Positions 25,581-35,126 of a stretch of DNA of 64,000 nt are shown here, piece by piece. A program made the translations under genes and the position numbers. How positions within the stretch are numbered: position 1 is the stretch's first letter; each line of letters starts with the position of its first letter. The DNA comes from Raineya orbicola (GTDB taxonomy: Bacteria; Bacteroidota; Bacteroidia; Cytophagales; Thermonemataceae). The stretch covers positions 1-64,000 of the forward strand of contig NZ_NKXO01000005.1 of assembly GCF_002843425.1 (NCBI RefSeq), read 5' to 3'. The notes under the pieces were generated by a model. It was not told the origin of the DNA. It did no database searches and saw nothing but the letters and a program-made list of their open reading frames with translations.

Positions 25581-26564
25581 ATGAAATCGGTACAAGAAAT
25601 TTTCAAAAGTTTTGAAGACTTGCGTGTGCTTGTAATTGGTGATGTGATGATAGACTCATACTTGTGGGGTAGTGTAACACGCATTTCACCCGAAGCCCCC
25701 GTTCCCATTCTGAACGTACAACGCCGTGAGCAACGCTTGGGTGGTGCGGCTAATGTAGCCTTGAACTTACAATCTTTGGGAGCTAAACCAATTCTGTGCT
25801 CAGTAATTGGCAATGATAATGAAGCCGACAAGTTTTTGCGTTTGTTAGAAATTTGTGGGCTTTCTGCCGAAGGTATTACCCAAAGTATGCATCGCATTAC
25901 GACCGTGAAGCATCGTATTTTAGCCGCCTCGCAACATCTGCTCCGCATAGATTCAGAAATGGATAAACCCATTGACGAGGAGGAAGAAAAACTTTTATGG
26001 CAAAAAATTCAAATGCTTTTACCCCAAACGCAAGCTGTTATTTTTGAAGATTACGACAAAGGAGTTATTACCAAAAATTTGATTGAAAAAACCATACAGC
26101 TTGCCCAAAAACTTAATATTCCCACTATCATTGACCCCAAAAAACGCAATTTTGACTACTACGTTCATTCTACGCTTTTCAAGCCCAATCTGAAAGAACT
26201 GAAAGATGGACTGAAAATGGATTTTGAGAACAATAACCTTGATGCCATCAAAGAAGCCGTAAAACTTTTACAACAAAAACTTTCTGCTAAATACATAATG
26301 ACTACCCTTTCGGAAAGAGGAGTGTTGATTTACGCAGAAAACGAAATGCACCACATTCCCGCACATATACGCAATATTGCTGATGTTTCGGGAGCAGGCG
26401 ATACGGTAGTAAGCGTAGCGGCTCTTTGTGTAGCCTTGCAACTGCCTGCTAAATTCATTGCCGAACTTTCTAATTTAGCAGGAGGCATTGTTTGCGAATA
26501 TCAAGGGGTTGTGCCTATTCCCAAAGAAAGGCTACTTTCTGAAGCCTTAAAAACAATGACTTGA
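25581..26564 (+). CDS. rfaE1: D-glycero-beta-D-manno-heptose-7-phosphate kinase (RfaE1/HldA)
   Basis: The 327-residue PfkB/ribokinase-fold protein starts with VLVIGDVMIDSYLWG and RISPEAPVPILNV, diagnostic of heptose-7-phosphate kinases, then has GGAANVALNL and the C-terminal anion hole and catalytic base DVSGAGDTVVS. It phosphorylates heptose 7-phosphate at C1 in the pathway to ADP- or GDP-heptose for lipopolysaccharide core or other surface glycans. It is the stand-alone kinase domain; the nucleotidyltransferase half found in E. coli HldE is absent and must be encoded elsewhere. It is followed by frr in the same direction. Confidence 0.9.
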   Translation: MKSVQEIFKSFEDLRVLVIGDVMIDSYLWGSVTRISPEAPVPILNVQRREQRLGGAANVALNLQSLGAKPILCSVIGNDNEADKFLRLLEICGLSAEGITQSMHRITTVKHRILAASQHLLRIDSEMDKPIDEEEEKLLWQKIQMLLPQTQAVIFEDYDKGVITKNLIEKTIQLAQKLNIPTIIDPKKRNFDYYVHSTLFKPNLKELKDGLKMDFENNNLDAIKEAVKLLQQKLSAKYIMTTLSERGVLIYAENEMHHIPAHIRNIADVSGAGDTVVSVAALCVALQLPAKFIAELSNLAGGIVCEYQGVVPIPKERLLSEALKTMT

Positions 26565-26642
26565 ATAGCTAAAAATTATCCTTTTGCATAGCATTTTGAT
26601 TTGCTTTTTGTATATTTGCCCAAAACTAAAATATATTGCAAT

Positions 26643-27206
26643 ATGGAAGACGAAATTAAAATGTATCTGGACGAAGCCCAAGAAATGATGAAGAAAGCCG
26701 TATCCCATACGCAAAGCGAACTTGCCAAAATTAGAGCGGGAAAAGCTATGCCCAGTATGCTTGACGGCATTTTGGTTGAATACTACGGTGTAAATATGCC
26801 TATCAACCAAATAGCTACTATCAACACTCCCGATGCCCGAACCCTTACGATTCGTCCTTTTGAAAAAGGCTCTATTAGTGCGATTGAAAAAGCTATTAAA
26901 GATAGTGATTTAGGCATCAACCCACAGAATAACGGCGAAATGATTATCTTAAATATTCCCCCCCTCACCGAAGAACGTCGCAAACAGCTTGTCAAGCAGG
27001 TAAAGCAAGAAATAGAAAATGGCAAAATCAGTGTGCGAAATGCCCGCAAAGAAATCAACGAGGCTTTACGAAAACTGCAAAAAGAAGGAGCCGCTGAAGA
27101 TGCTATCAAAAAAGCTGAAGATAGCGTGCAAAAATATACTGATAGCTATATTCACAAGTTAGATGAAATAATGACTACCAAAGAAGCCGAAATAATGAAA
27201 GTATAA
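26643..27206 (+). CDS. frr: Ribosome recycling factor
   Basis: From ATG 26643 the protein has 187 residues, the usual RRF size, starting MEDEIKMYLDEAQEMM. It shows the family core LAKIRAGKAMPSMLDGI, domain II with YYGVNMPINQIA, and the helical RKQLVKQVKQE...ISVRNARKEINEAL. It splits post-termination ribosomes together with EF-G. An upstream in-frame start at 26601 overlaps the probable promoter box TATATTTG (26611-26618) and is rejected. pyrH, often adjacent in other bacteria, is not present. Confidence 0.96.
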   Translation: MEDEIKMYLDEAQEMMKKAVSHTQSELAKIRAGKAMPSMLDGILVEYYGVNMPINQIATINTPDARTLTIRPFEKGSISAIEKAIKDSDLGINPQNNGEMIILNIPPLTEERRKQLVKQVKQEIENGKISVRNARKEINEALRKLQKEGAAEDAIKKAEDSVQKYTDSYIHKLDEIMTTKEAEIMKV

Positions 27207-27233
27207 AAAAAGCCGAGTTTAGCTCGGCTTTTT
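27207..27233. terminator. Bidirectional terminator, frr / THX
   Basis: An 11-bp stem (27207-27217 with 27223-27233, AAAAAGCCGAG/CTCGGCTTTTT) with a 5-base loop lies between the convergent frr and THX genes. A-run and T-run flanks make it usable in both directions. Confidence 0.9.
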
Positions 27234-27236
27234 GCT

Positions 27237-27362
27237 TTAGTTTTGCTTTTGTTTGTCAGAGGTTGAGGTTTCTTGTGTTTTTTTCTTTTTGCTGGGACGA
27301 GTTTTACCATAAGTCCCACGCCAAATTTTACCTCTGCGGGTTCTGATGTCGCCTTTTCCCAT
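27237..27362 (-). CDS. 30S ribosomal protein THX
   Basis: Reading the minus strand from ATG 27362 gives a 41-residue basic protein that starts [20 protein letters not shown] and continues [10 protein letters not shown], the signature of THX, the small ribosomal protein first seen at the top of the Thermus 30S head. Bacteroidota homologues have the same MGKGDxxTxxGKxxxGTYGxxRPxK start. The C-terminal ten residues are polar and variable. The gene is convergent with frr and shares its terminator. A TAAATTTG box lies upstream at 27385-27392 on the minus strand, without a clear partner. Confidence 0.88.
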   Translation of the reverse strand: MGKGDIRTRRGKIWRGTYGKTRPSKKKKTQETSTSDKQKQN

Positions 27363-27421
27363 AACATTTTGAGTTTTAGAGCTTCAAATTTAGGAATTTT
27401 TAGAGAAAACAGGCGAAAATT

Positions 27422-27832
27422 TTAATTTTTTTGTTTGAGCAAATCTCTAATCTCTGTAAGTAAGACCTCTTGGGCAGGTGGCGGAGTGGGTTCTTCAGCT
27501 TTTTTCTTTTTGAGAGCATTGACCGCTTTTACAACTAAAAACATTACAAAAGCAACTAATATAAAATCAATCGTTACGGTAATAAATTCACCATATTTGA
27601 TAGAAACCTCTGCGGAAACCTCTTTTCCGTTCTCAACAACAGCATTTTTGAGTACAATTTTCCAGTCTTTCAGGTCTTTACCCTGAATCATACCTACCAC
27701 TGGCATTACCATTCCTTGAATAAAAGTGGTAGTAACTTTGGTGAATGCGGCACCCATTACAAAACCTACGGCAAGGTCAATCAAATTGCCCTTGATGGCA
27801 AATTCCTTGAACTCTTTGAGTATGCTTTTCAT
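27422..27832 (-). CDS. mscL: Large-conductance mechanosensitive channel
   Basis: The 136-residue inner-membrane protein starts with an amphipathic helix (MKSILKEFKEFAIKGN) and the conserved LIDLAVGFVMGAAFTKV pore helix TM1, then a periplasmic loop, TM2 (FITVTIDFILVAFVMFLVVKAV, split here as FITVTIDFILVAF and VMFLVVKAV) and a cytoplasmic helix ending LLTEIRDLLKQK. It opens under membrane tension to release solutes during osmotic downshock. The length is typical. It sits between THX and the ChaN-like gene on the same strand. Confidence 0.95.
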   Translation of the reverse strand: MKSILKEFKEFAIKGNLIDLAVGFVMGAAFTKVTTTFIQGMVMPVVGMIQGKDLKDWKIVLKNAVVENGKEVSAEVSIKYGEFITVTIDFILVAFVMFLVVKAVNALKKKKAEEPTPPPAQEVLLTEIRDLLKQKN

Positions 27833-27874
27833 AAATTTTGAAGTTTTAGAAAATTAAAATGCCAAATATTCTAC

Positions 27875-28738
27875 TCAATACGTTTTCGTCATATCCGCAG
27901 GCGAAACTAAAATAAAATTGGCTTTATTTTGATGTTCTTTTTGCAGTTCTTGTAAGTTTTCCTGTTCTACGGTGCTAATTGTAAGAATTTTTAAGTCAGG
28001 TTTTTGGCGTTTCAGATACCAAACAATTCCTTCAAAGTTATCGGAATGGTACGAGCCATTGAAGTGCAAGAAAATTTTATTTTTTTGCCAATTTTGTAAA
28101 ATAAAATGAGCCATCGTTGCATCTTTAATAGCTTGTGCTTGGGCAAAATATTCAGGCTTACTGCTACCCCCTCCCATTGCTCCGTGTGAAGCCATTTTCA
28201 TCATTTCAGCATAAGCAGGCAAAGAAGCATCAAAAGCAATAGGTAAAGGGGCTATCCATTTTTTGGCATCAGCAGAAAGTTTATTCAAGCTCTCTAAACC
28301 CTCACGCGAAACGATATTGGCATACCTGCGAGGAACATTCGTGGCTACAAATGGAATTTTCTGCTTGATGGCAAAATCCAACAAAGGTTTGTAATCAGTA
28401 CGGTAATTATCCCACATTTTGGCTTCTTTTGTAAAATGATTTTCCTTTATCCAACCATTTGCGTATTCATCAAGCACAATTTGGTCATCTGCTTCAAACA
28501 TCTCTGCTCCTAATACCAACTTTCCTGCTTGCTTGGCGTGTAAATCTTTCAGCAATTGTAGTTGCAACCAATGACAAATAGAATTGTTGTGCAATTCACC
28601 AAAAAAAACAATATCGGCTTTTTCGGCTTCGGCAAGCAAGGAAGCGTATTCTACTTTTTTACCTTTGGCATCAAATAGTTGATAAGCAGGCTTGGTTAGC
28701 ATAAACAAACTAAAAAACAAAATTCCAATCTTAAACAT
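27875..28738 (-). CDS. ChaN-family (haem-binding uptake, Tiki-like) protein
   Basis: From ATG 28738 the 287-residue protein has a hydrophobic export signal and then the ChaN/Tiki-like fold: ADIVFFGELHNNSICHWLQLQ, LGAEMFEADDQIVLDEY, a long helical centre and FLHFNGSYHSDNFEGIVWYL. ChaN from Campylobacter binds heme as a dimer, and related proteins are metal-dependent hydrolases; the true function here is unknown. No lipobox cysteine follows the signal, so a soluble periplasmic form is inferred. An upstream start at 28783 adds residues ahead of the signal and is not preferred. The gene is divergent from smc. Confidence 0.75.
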   Translation of the reverse strand: MFKIGILFFSLFMLTKPAYQLFDAKGKKVEYASLLAEAEKADIVFFGELHNNSICHWLQLQLLKDLHAKQAGKLVLGAEMFEADDQIVLDEYANGWIKENHFTKEAKMWDNYRTDYKPLLDFAIKQKIPFVATNVPRRYANIVSREGLESLNKLSADAKKWIAPLPIAFDASLPAYAEMMKMASHGAMGGGSSKPEYFAQAQAIKDATMAHFILQNWQKNKIFLHFNGSYHSDNFEGIVWYLKRQKPDLKILTISTVEQENLQELQKEHQNKANFILVSPADMTKTY

Positions 28739-28818
28739 ACATTTTGCATTTTGAAAGAGGCTTAAAATTAAGACTTTTCGCAAAATTTTCTAACTTTGCC
28801 TTCCAAAAGTTTTAGAAT

Positions 28819-31800
28819 ATGTTACTAACTAAACTGGAAATCAAGGGTTTTAAGAGCTTTGGCGATAAAGTTACCATTTTATTTGATGAAGGAGTTACAG
28901 GCATTGTAGGGCAAAATGGTTGTGGCAAATCTAATGTGGTTGATGCTATCCGTTGGGTGCTTGGCGAGCAGAAAACTCGTGCTTTGCGTTCTGATAAAAT
29001 GGAAAACATCATTTTCAATGGTACAAAAAAACGAAAGCCCTTGAACCTTGCCGAAGTTTCGCTTACTTTCAAAAATACTAAAAATATTCTTGCCACCGAG
29101 TATTCGGAGGTTACCATTACACGCCGCTTATATCGTACAGGTGAAAGCGAATACTTGCTCAATAACGTACCTTGCAGGCTTAAAGACATCAACAACCTTT
29201 TTTTAGATACAGGTATCGGACCCGATAGTTATGCCATTATTGAGCTGAAAATGGTTGATGATATTCTCAACGACAAAGAAAATTCTCGCCGCAATCTTTT
29301 TGAAGAAGCCGCAGGTATTTCCAAATTCAAAATACGTAAAAAAGAAACCCTCAAAAAACTTGAAGATGCCGACCAAGATTTAGCTCGCGTAGAAGATTTG
29401 CTTTTTGAGCTACAAAAACAACTCAAAACCCTTGAACGCGAAGCCAAGCGAACTGAAAAGTATTTCAAAACCAAAGAAGAATACAAAAAAGCCAGCCTTG
29501 AACTTGCCAAAAAAAGTGTCAGCGATAAACGCGAGCTGATGCTCCATTTGGCTAATCAATTGCAAAAAGAAAATGACGAAAAACTTCATATTCAAACGCA
29601 AATTACTGAAAAAGAAGCTCTTATAGAAAAACAAAAAAATGATTTTGCCTTTCAAGGCGAAGCCGTAAGAACTAAACAAAAGGAAGTGAATGAATTTTTT
29701 AATGAAATCAGGCAGTATGAAAACGAAAAGAAAATCAGACAAGAACGCATCAAAATGCTTTATGAAAAACAAAAAAACCTCCAAGAACAAATAGAACACG
29801 ACAAAGAACGTGAGCAAGAAATTCAGAGACAAATTAGCAATTGGCTCGTAGAAAGAGGCTCTGCCGAAAAGTTGATGAAAGAACTATGGCTGGAATTGCA
29901 AAGCATTAAAGCCGAATACGAAGCCGAACAACAAAAAGTAAATGCCCTTCAAGGTGAATTTGCTGAACTTTCCACTTTGCTCAATAGCAAACAAGAACAA
30001 GTCTTTTCCCTTACCAAACAATACGAAATCAAGCAAACCCAAGTCAAATCTTTGGGGCAAGAAATCGCCAAAGCCAAATCCGAAGGTACGCAGAGAAACG
30101 AAGATTTAGCACTTTTTCAGGAGCAACTGGAACTATCTCAAAATGAATTGCAAGACCTGAAAAGTGAATTAGAACGCCTACAAACTAATGAAAATGACTT
30201 GCAAAACCGTTTGCAAGACCTTTTAGACGAAAATGCTGAAATCAAGGAGATTTTAATCCAAAAAAATCGCCTCCTTGATGCCAAACGCAACGAATACAAA
30301 CTGACAAAGTCTTTGGTAGAAAATTTAGAAGGTTTCCCCGAAGCTATCAAATTCCTAAAAAAGCAAGATTTCTTTTCGCAAACTCCTTTGCTTTCCGATA
30401 TTTTTACTTGCAAAGATGACTACAAGCCCGCCATAGAGGCTTTTTTAGAGAATTTATTAAGTTTTTATGTAGTAAAAACCCCGCAAGAAGCCTACGAAGC
30501 GATTTCTTTGCTTACAAAATCTGAAAAAGGAAAAGCTAATTTTTTCATTTTAGAAAGCATAACCCAAGAAAACAAACCTACTCCAAAACCTCAAAATTGT
30601 ATTTCTGCTCTTGAAATTTTGGAATTTGAACCTATTTATCAAAACTTATTTACTCACTTGTTTGAGAATGTTTTTTTGGCAGAAAAGGAAGCTATTCCTG
30701 ACTTGCAAAAAAAACACCCCAATTGCATATTCATAAGCAAAGATGCCCAAATAGTCAGTCGGAAAGCACGTATTTCAGGAGGCTCGGTAGGCAGTTTTGA
30801 AGGAAAAAACATCGGCAGAAAAAAACAATTAGAAACTCTACAAAAAGAAATAGAAGTATTAGAAAGCGAAATTGCAGATTTACAAGAGCAAAGCCAAGCC
30901 AAGCAAGCCGAAATCAATGATTTGAAAAATGCCTCTTTCAAAGAGCAAATCCGAGAAACGCAAATTGCTTTTCATAAAAAAAATGAGCAATTCATAACGC
31001 TTCGCACCAAAACCGAACAGCTTCAAAGTCTTATTGAAAGTGGCTCGGAAAATTTAGAAAGTTTGCAAGAGCGTTTGGAAGAGTACCAAAGCGAACTCAA
31101 AGCCCTTGAACCGCAAATCAAGCAAGCAGAAGCCGAATTGTATGCTATACGCGAAGAGCATACTACCAAAAATCAGCTTTTGCAAAAAGCCAATGATTTG
31201 CTATCACAGAAATTAGGCGTTTTTAATCAGCAAAACCTGAAATATCATCAGCAAGAAAGCCGAGTGCAAAGTATTGAGCAGGAAATCAAATTCAACGAAA
31301 GTGCATTAGATGCTTTGCGAAATCGTTTGCAAAAGAACAATGAAGAATTAAGCCGTGTAAGCCTTGAAATTGAAGGCTTTGAAGAAACCAAAGAATCCGA
31401 AGATGATAAAATTCTTTTGATGTATGAGCAAAAAGCTGTTTTAGAAAAAGAACTCAATGAAATTGAAAAAGAATATTATGCCTTACAAGGTGAAATTGGA
31501 AGGTTAGAAAAAGAAGTACGCGAATTGCAGAGAAAACGTGAGCAAACAGATTTGATTATAGGTGAAATCAATGCGAAAATTAACGAAACAAAGTTATCTT
31601 TTGCAAGCATCAAAGAACGGCTTTCTGTGGAGTTTAATGTAGATTTAGAGGCTTTGATGAGCGATGAAAATGCAGAAATTTCCGAAAAAAACGAAGCAGA
31701 ACTCAAAGAAGAAGTACAAAGACTCAAAAATGTGTTAGATACCATTGGGGCAATTAACCCTATGGCTATGGAAGCATTCAAAGAAATTAAAGAACGCAAT

Positions 31801-32358
31801 GATTTCATTTTAGCTCAAAAAGAAGATTTACTTAAAGCTAAAAATTCTCTTTTAGAAACAATTCAAGAAATTGACACCGTAGCTCGTGAAAACTTTTTGA
31901 CAACTTTTGAGGCTATCCGACAAAATTTTCAGAAAGTTTTTCGTTCGCTTTTCACCGAAGAAGATACCTGCGATTTGGTGCTGGTCAATCCTGAAAACCC
32001 TTTGGAAAGTCCTATTGATATTATTGCCAAACCCAAAGGTAAGCGTCCGCTTACTATCAATCAGCTTTCAGGCGGAGAGAAAACGCTTACAGCTACCTCA
32101 TTGCTTTTTGCGATTTACCTCATTAAACCTGCTCCCTTTTGTATTTTTGATGAAGTTGATGCTCCTCTTGATGATGCCAACGTGGATAAATTCACAAATA
32201 TTATTCGCAAGTTTTCCGAAGAGTCGCAGTTTATTATTGTTACCCACAACAAACGTACAATGGCGGCAACAGATATAATGTATGGCATTACGATGTTTCC
32301 CGAAGACCCCGGCGTTTCAAAACTCGTACCTGTGGATATGCGTGTATTGCAGAATTAG
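28819..32358 (+). CDS. smc: Chromosome segregation protein SMC
   Basis: The 1179-residue protein has the full SMC architecture: an N-terminal Walker A GQNGCGKS (31-38) within an ABC-type head, two long coiled coils rich in Glu, Lys and Gln (about 170-500 and 680-1000) separated by a hinge (about 510-660), and a C-terminal head with the signature LSGGEKT (near 1083) and Walker B FCIFDEVDAPLDD (near 1107). It forms dimers that organise and help segregate the chromosome together with ScpA/ScpB, which are not in this window. A TAACTTTG box at 28791-28798 lies about 20 bases before the ATG. The length is normal. Confidence 0.96.
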   Translation: MLLTKLEIKGFKSFGDKVTILFDEGVTGIVGQNGCGKSNVVDAIRWVLGEQKTRALRSDKMENIIFNGTKKRKPLNLAEVSLTFKNTKNILATEYSEVTITRRLYRTGESEYLLNNVPCRLKDINNLFLDTGIGPDSYAIIELKMVDDILNDKENSRRNLFEEAAGISKFKIRKKETLKKLEDADQDLARVEDLLFELQKQLKTLEREAKRTEKYFKTKEEYKKASLELAKKSVSDKRELMLHLANQLQKENDEKLHIQTQITEKEALIEKQKNDFAFQGEAVRTKQKEVNEFFNEIRQYENEKKIRQERIKMLYEKQKNLQEQIEHDKEREQEIQRQISNWLVERGSAEKLMKELWLELQSIKAEYEAEQQKVNALQGEFAELSTLLNSKQEQVFSLTKQYEIKQTQVKSLGQEIAKAKSEGTQRNEDLALFQEQLELSQNELQDLKSELERLQTNENDLQNRLQDLLDENAEIKEILIQKNRLLDAKRNEYKLTKSLVENLEGFPEAIKFLKKQDFFSQTPLLSDIFTCKDDYKPAIEAFLENLLSFYVVKTPQEAYEAISLLTKSEKGKANFFILESITQENKPTPKPQNCISALEILEFEPIYQNLFTHLFENVFLAEKEAIPDLQKKHPNCIFISKDAQIVSRKARISGGSVGSFEGKNIGRKKQLETLQKEIEVLESEIADLQEQSQAKQAEINDLKNASFKEQIRETQIAFHKKNEQFITLRTKTEQLQSLIESGSENLESLQERLEEYQSELKALEPQIKQAEAELYAIREEHTTKNQLLQKANDLLSQKLGVFNQQNLKYHQQESRVQSIEQEIKFNESALDALRNRLQKNNEELSRVSLEIEGFEETKESEDDKILLMYEQKAVLEKELNEIEKEYYALQGEIGRLEKEVRELQRKREQTDLIIGEINAKINETKLSFASIKERLSVEFNVDLEALMSDENAEISEKNEAELKEEVQRLKNVLDTIGAINPMAMEAFKEIKERNDFILAQKEDLLKAKNSLLETIQEIDTVARENFLTTFEAIRQNFQKVFRSLFTEEDTCDLVLVNPENPLESPIDIIAKPKGKRPLTINQLSGGEKTLTATSLLFAIYLIKPAPFCIFDEVDAPLDDANVDKFTNIIRKFSEESQFIIVTHNKRTMAATDIMYGITMFPEDPGVSKLVPVDMRVLQN

Positions 32359-32399
32359 CAACAAGTTAATAGCCCTCAATATTTTATATTCTAAAAAAC

Positions 32400-33473
32400 T
32401 TAATCAAAAAATTGCTCAAAGTTTTTCTGATTAGCAACAACCGAGTAACGTTCAAGAATGGTTATTCGGGCATTTTTGCCTACATTTTTCCTCAATTCAG
32501 TATTTTCAAGCAATAATAGCAATGTTTGCTCCCATTCTTGCTCGCATTGACAAAGAAAACCATTGTAGCCATTTTGTACAATTTCGGTATTCACCCCCAC
32601 AGGCGAGATGACAGGTACAATTTCCAAAGCCATATATTGCAAAGCCTTGAATCCGCATTTTCCTCTTGCCCATTCATCATCTACAAGTGGCATTATGCCT
32701 ATATCTAAAAGCATAAGGTCTTGAATTTCAGTTTCTTTTTGCCAAGAAATATATTCTAAATTGGAAATTTGAAAGTTAGGGGGCTTATCGGAAATAACAA
32801 GAAATAGAAAAGCTTTTTGCTTGGCAATTTTTGCTAAAACCGGTAAAAGCGGTTCAAGATACTGAATAGTAGAATGCGTGCCTGTCCAGCCAATAACGGG
32901 TAAATGTTTTTTTTTTACCTGAAATCTATATGGATTATGCCAATTTTCAGTATCAATGGTAGTGGGATTGATAAAAACATTTGGGTTGAATTTTTGGGCG
33001 TATTCTGCTAAAAAGCGGTTTCCTGCTGAAATTTTGTAAGCCCAAGCACAAATAAGAGCGGTTTTTTGATGAAATTTGAGCCAAGCTATCATTTTATTAA
33101 CTTCCGAAGTATTCGGTAGCCAAATGGCATCATCAAAATCAAATATCATTTTTTTGCGAAAAACTTTGCTAATAATCCATTCTACCAAGGGAAATCCTAA
33201 GGGAGTAGCCTCCCGATGCACAAATACATAATCATAGCGAGGTATCTGCCACAAAAGCCACAAACGTCTGATGAAACCTCGTAAAATTCCCCAAACTTTC
33301 TGCAAAGTATGCCCTCGTTTGTAGAGAATTTGCCAAGTTTTTTCATCTAAAAAGGGTTTAAGGGTAATTTGAAAACCTTTTTCTCGCAAGAAGTCTAAAT
33401 ACTGCTCAAAACGAAAGCGTTGCGAACCTGCTGTTCCCGAAGGATAAGGAAATAAAAATAAGATTTTTTTCAT
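32400..33473 (-). CDS. Glycosyltransferase family 1/4-like protein
   Basis: The 357-residue protein has a GT-B layout. The N-terminal half begins KKILFLFPYPSGTAGSQRFRF, contains FDFDDAIWLPNTS, and ends with the hinge WTGTHSTIQYLEPLL. The C-terminal half has the sugar-nucleotide region DIGIMPLVDDEWARGKCGFKALQYMA followed by VISPVGVNTEIVQNGYNGFL, typical of GT4-like transferases. Donor and acceptor are unknown. It begins two bases after the stop of the upstream membrane protein gene on the same strand, so the two are certainly co-transcribed, and a joint role in surface polysaccharide assembly is likely. Confidence 0.85.
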   Translation of the reverse strand: MKKILFLFPYPSGTAGSQRFRFEQYLDFLREKGFQITLKPFLDEKTWQILYKRGHTLQKVWGILRGFIRRLWLLWQIPRYDYVFVHREATPLGFPLVEWIISKVFRKKMIFDFDDAIWLPNTSEVNKMIAWLKFHQKTALICAWAYKISAGNRFLAEYAQKFNPNVFINPTTIDTENWHNPYRFQVKKKHLPVIGWTGTHSTIQYLEPLLPVLAKIAKQKAFLFLVISDKPPNFQISNLEYISWQKETEIQDLMLLDIGIMPLVDDEWARGKCGFKALQYMALEIVPVISPVGVNTEIVQNGYNGFLCQCEQEWEQTLLLLLENTELRKNVGKNARITILERYSVVANQKNFEQFFD

Positions 33474-33475
33474 AT

Positions 33476-34891
33476 CTAATTATTCGTGGCTATACTTTTC
33501 AATTTCCACCAGCCTTTCTCGCCTTGATATTCGTATTTTTGAGCCAAAGCAGGCAAACGTTTGAATATTTTTTCAATGGTATTTTTTTCGCCTGCAATAA
33601 TTGTAGGCAAATCTTGCGATAATCTATCGTATATTTCAGCTTGTATATCGTAGTAATCCAAGAATTGTAAATGTTTTTGAGCAAGTTCGTAGTGAAAATA
33701 TGGGGTTGAGGCTTTATTTTTTAGGTAAAACTCCCACCTTTTTCCCAAAAACCAAATTTTTTCATTTTGAATATCAGGCACTTGCAAATTTTCAAAAAGG
33801 CTAATATATTTTTGCCACTTTGCAGGAATTTTTTGAAGTAAAAAAACATAGTTCAAGCCTATACAAACCAGTAAAAAAAATGCAAAAAGCACTTCACGCA
33901 ACCACCTACTTCTAAATAACAAAAATAAATGAGCTACAAAAAACGCTACTATTGCCCAAAAGGGAGCAAAACTATGTATGGAAATTTCGGGGGTAAAGAA
34001 AACACCCAAAACTCCAAAAATCAGCATAAACAAGAGTGCTTGTTGTGAGCGTATCTGGTAATTGATAAAACCACCACTTTGCAAAAGAAAAAGAACACCA
34101 AAAAATAAAAAAATAGTGGGTAGAGCTAAAAAAATGGCAAAATGCAGAAAAGACATCGCATATTCTTTGCTTAGCCAAAAACCACTGAAAGCAAAAAATT
34201 CCACAAATTGCCCAAAAGCATCTTTGAAATAGAAAATAAGTCCTACCAAGGCAAAAGGCAAGAAAGCCCCCAAACAAAGTAAAACATACTCTCTAATCTG
34301 CGTACCCGAAAGTGTGGCAAACACAAACATTACCCCCAAAAGCCAAAAAATGCTTGGAAAGTAGCATAATATTGCAACACCTAAATAAATACCAATGTCA
34401 AAGCCTTTCTGATAATGATACTGTTCGTTAAGATGTAAAAGCAAATTGCCCAAAGCAATAATCAAAAAGGTATTGGCAAGTATTTCGGGGGTAAGCGTGA
34501 AGCAGTCCCACCAAAGCGAAGCCAAAAGCAAATAAATCAGTGCAGGAATTTGGTTTCTTTCGTGATACATTTTGGTCTTGATAAGCCAATAGTTCCACTG
34601 AATAGCTTGCACAAAAACCAGCAAGCTCGCCAAAATATGCAGAGGCACTACACTTTTTCCAAAGAAAAAATAAGAAATGCCATACACGAAAGCAGGTAAA
34701 ATGGGAGTATTGTCCCAAATATCAATGTAAATCCAATTTCCTTCGGCAATTTTTTCACCCAAAGCCAGAAATTTAGCTTCAATAGGCAGGAGGGGCACCC
34801 CTATCCATTCGGCAGGCAGACGAATTACTGCGAAAAGTAAAGCCAGCAGTATTGTACCAAAAATAGAACTACTACGAAAAATGTTTAACAC
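33476..34891 (-). CDS. Polytopic membrane protein, GT-C glycosyltransferase-like
   Basis: The 471-residue protein has about ten to twelve hydrophobic helices over residues 10-350 and a soluble C-terminal region of about 110 residues. The first periplasmic loop contains EAKFLALGEKIAEGNWIYIDIWDNTP, where acidic residues are placed as in GT-C mannosyl/arabinosyl-type transferases (an acidic residue in loop 1 near the first helix). I do not recognise a specific family. Tight coupling with the downstream GT-B gene suggests use of a lipid-linked sugar donor in envelope glycan synthesis, but this is an inference. The gene starts ahead of the tRNA-Asp on the same strand. Confidence 0.65.
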   Translation of the reverse strand: MLNIFRSSSIFGTILLALLFAVIRLPAEWIGVPLLPIEAKFLALGEKIAEGNWIYIDIWDNTPILPAFVYGISYFFFGKSVVPLHILASLLVFVQAIQWNYWLIKTKMYHERNQIPALIYLLLASLWWDCFTLTPEILANTFLIIALGNLLLHLNEQYHYQKGFDIGIYLGVAILCYFPSIFWLLGVMFVFATLSGTQIREYVLLCLGAFLPFALVGLIFYFKDAFGQFVEFFAFSGFWLSKEYAMSFLHFAIFLALPTIFLFFGVLFLLQSGGFINYQIRSQQALLFMLIFGVLGVFFTPEISIHSFAPFWAIVAFFVAHLFLLFRSRWLREVLFAFFLLVCIGLNYVFLLQKIPAKWQKYISLFENLQVPDIQNEKIWFLGKRWEFYLKNKASTPYFHYELAQKHLQFLDYYDIQAEIYDRLSQDLPTIIAGEKNTIEKIFKRLPALAQKYEYQGEKGWWKLKSIATNN

Positions 34892-34983
34892 ACCCTGATA
34901 ATTTTGTGGTGAAATTAGCGAAAAATATGAAAATAGCTATGAATAAAAAGAAAAAAGCCTTAAACGTGATGTTTAAGGCTTTG

Positions 34984-35057
34984 CGGAACGGACGGGGCTC
35001 GAACCCGCGACCTCCTGCGTGACAGGCAGGCATTCTAACCAGCTGAACTACCGCTCC
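34984..35057 (-). tRNA. tRNA-Asp (GTC)
   Basis: The minus strand folds as a 74-base cloverleaf: acceptor GGAGCGG with CCGTTCC and discriminator G, D-arm AGTTCAGCTGGTTAGAAT, anticodon stem CCTGC/GCAGG with loop CTGTCAC giving anticodon GTC, and T-arm GCGGGTTCGAGCCCCGT. CCA is not encoded. The sequence is close to E. coli tRNA-Asp. Confidence 0.97.
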
Positions 35058-35070
35058 GTTTTTCGTGTTG

Positions 35071-35102
35071 CAAAAGTAGAAATCTTTTTCTTTCTTGCCA
35101 AA
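35071..35102 (-). promoter_or_regulatory. Promoter of tRNA-Asp
   Basis: On the minus strand TTTG (35102-35099), a 20-base spacer and TACTTTTG (35078-35071) match the Bacteroidota consensus exactly. The 5' end of the tRNA follows 14 bases after the box. Confidence 0.75.
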
Positions 35103-35126
35103 TATTTTCTTAAAAATTTTTTTACA

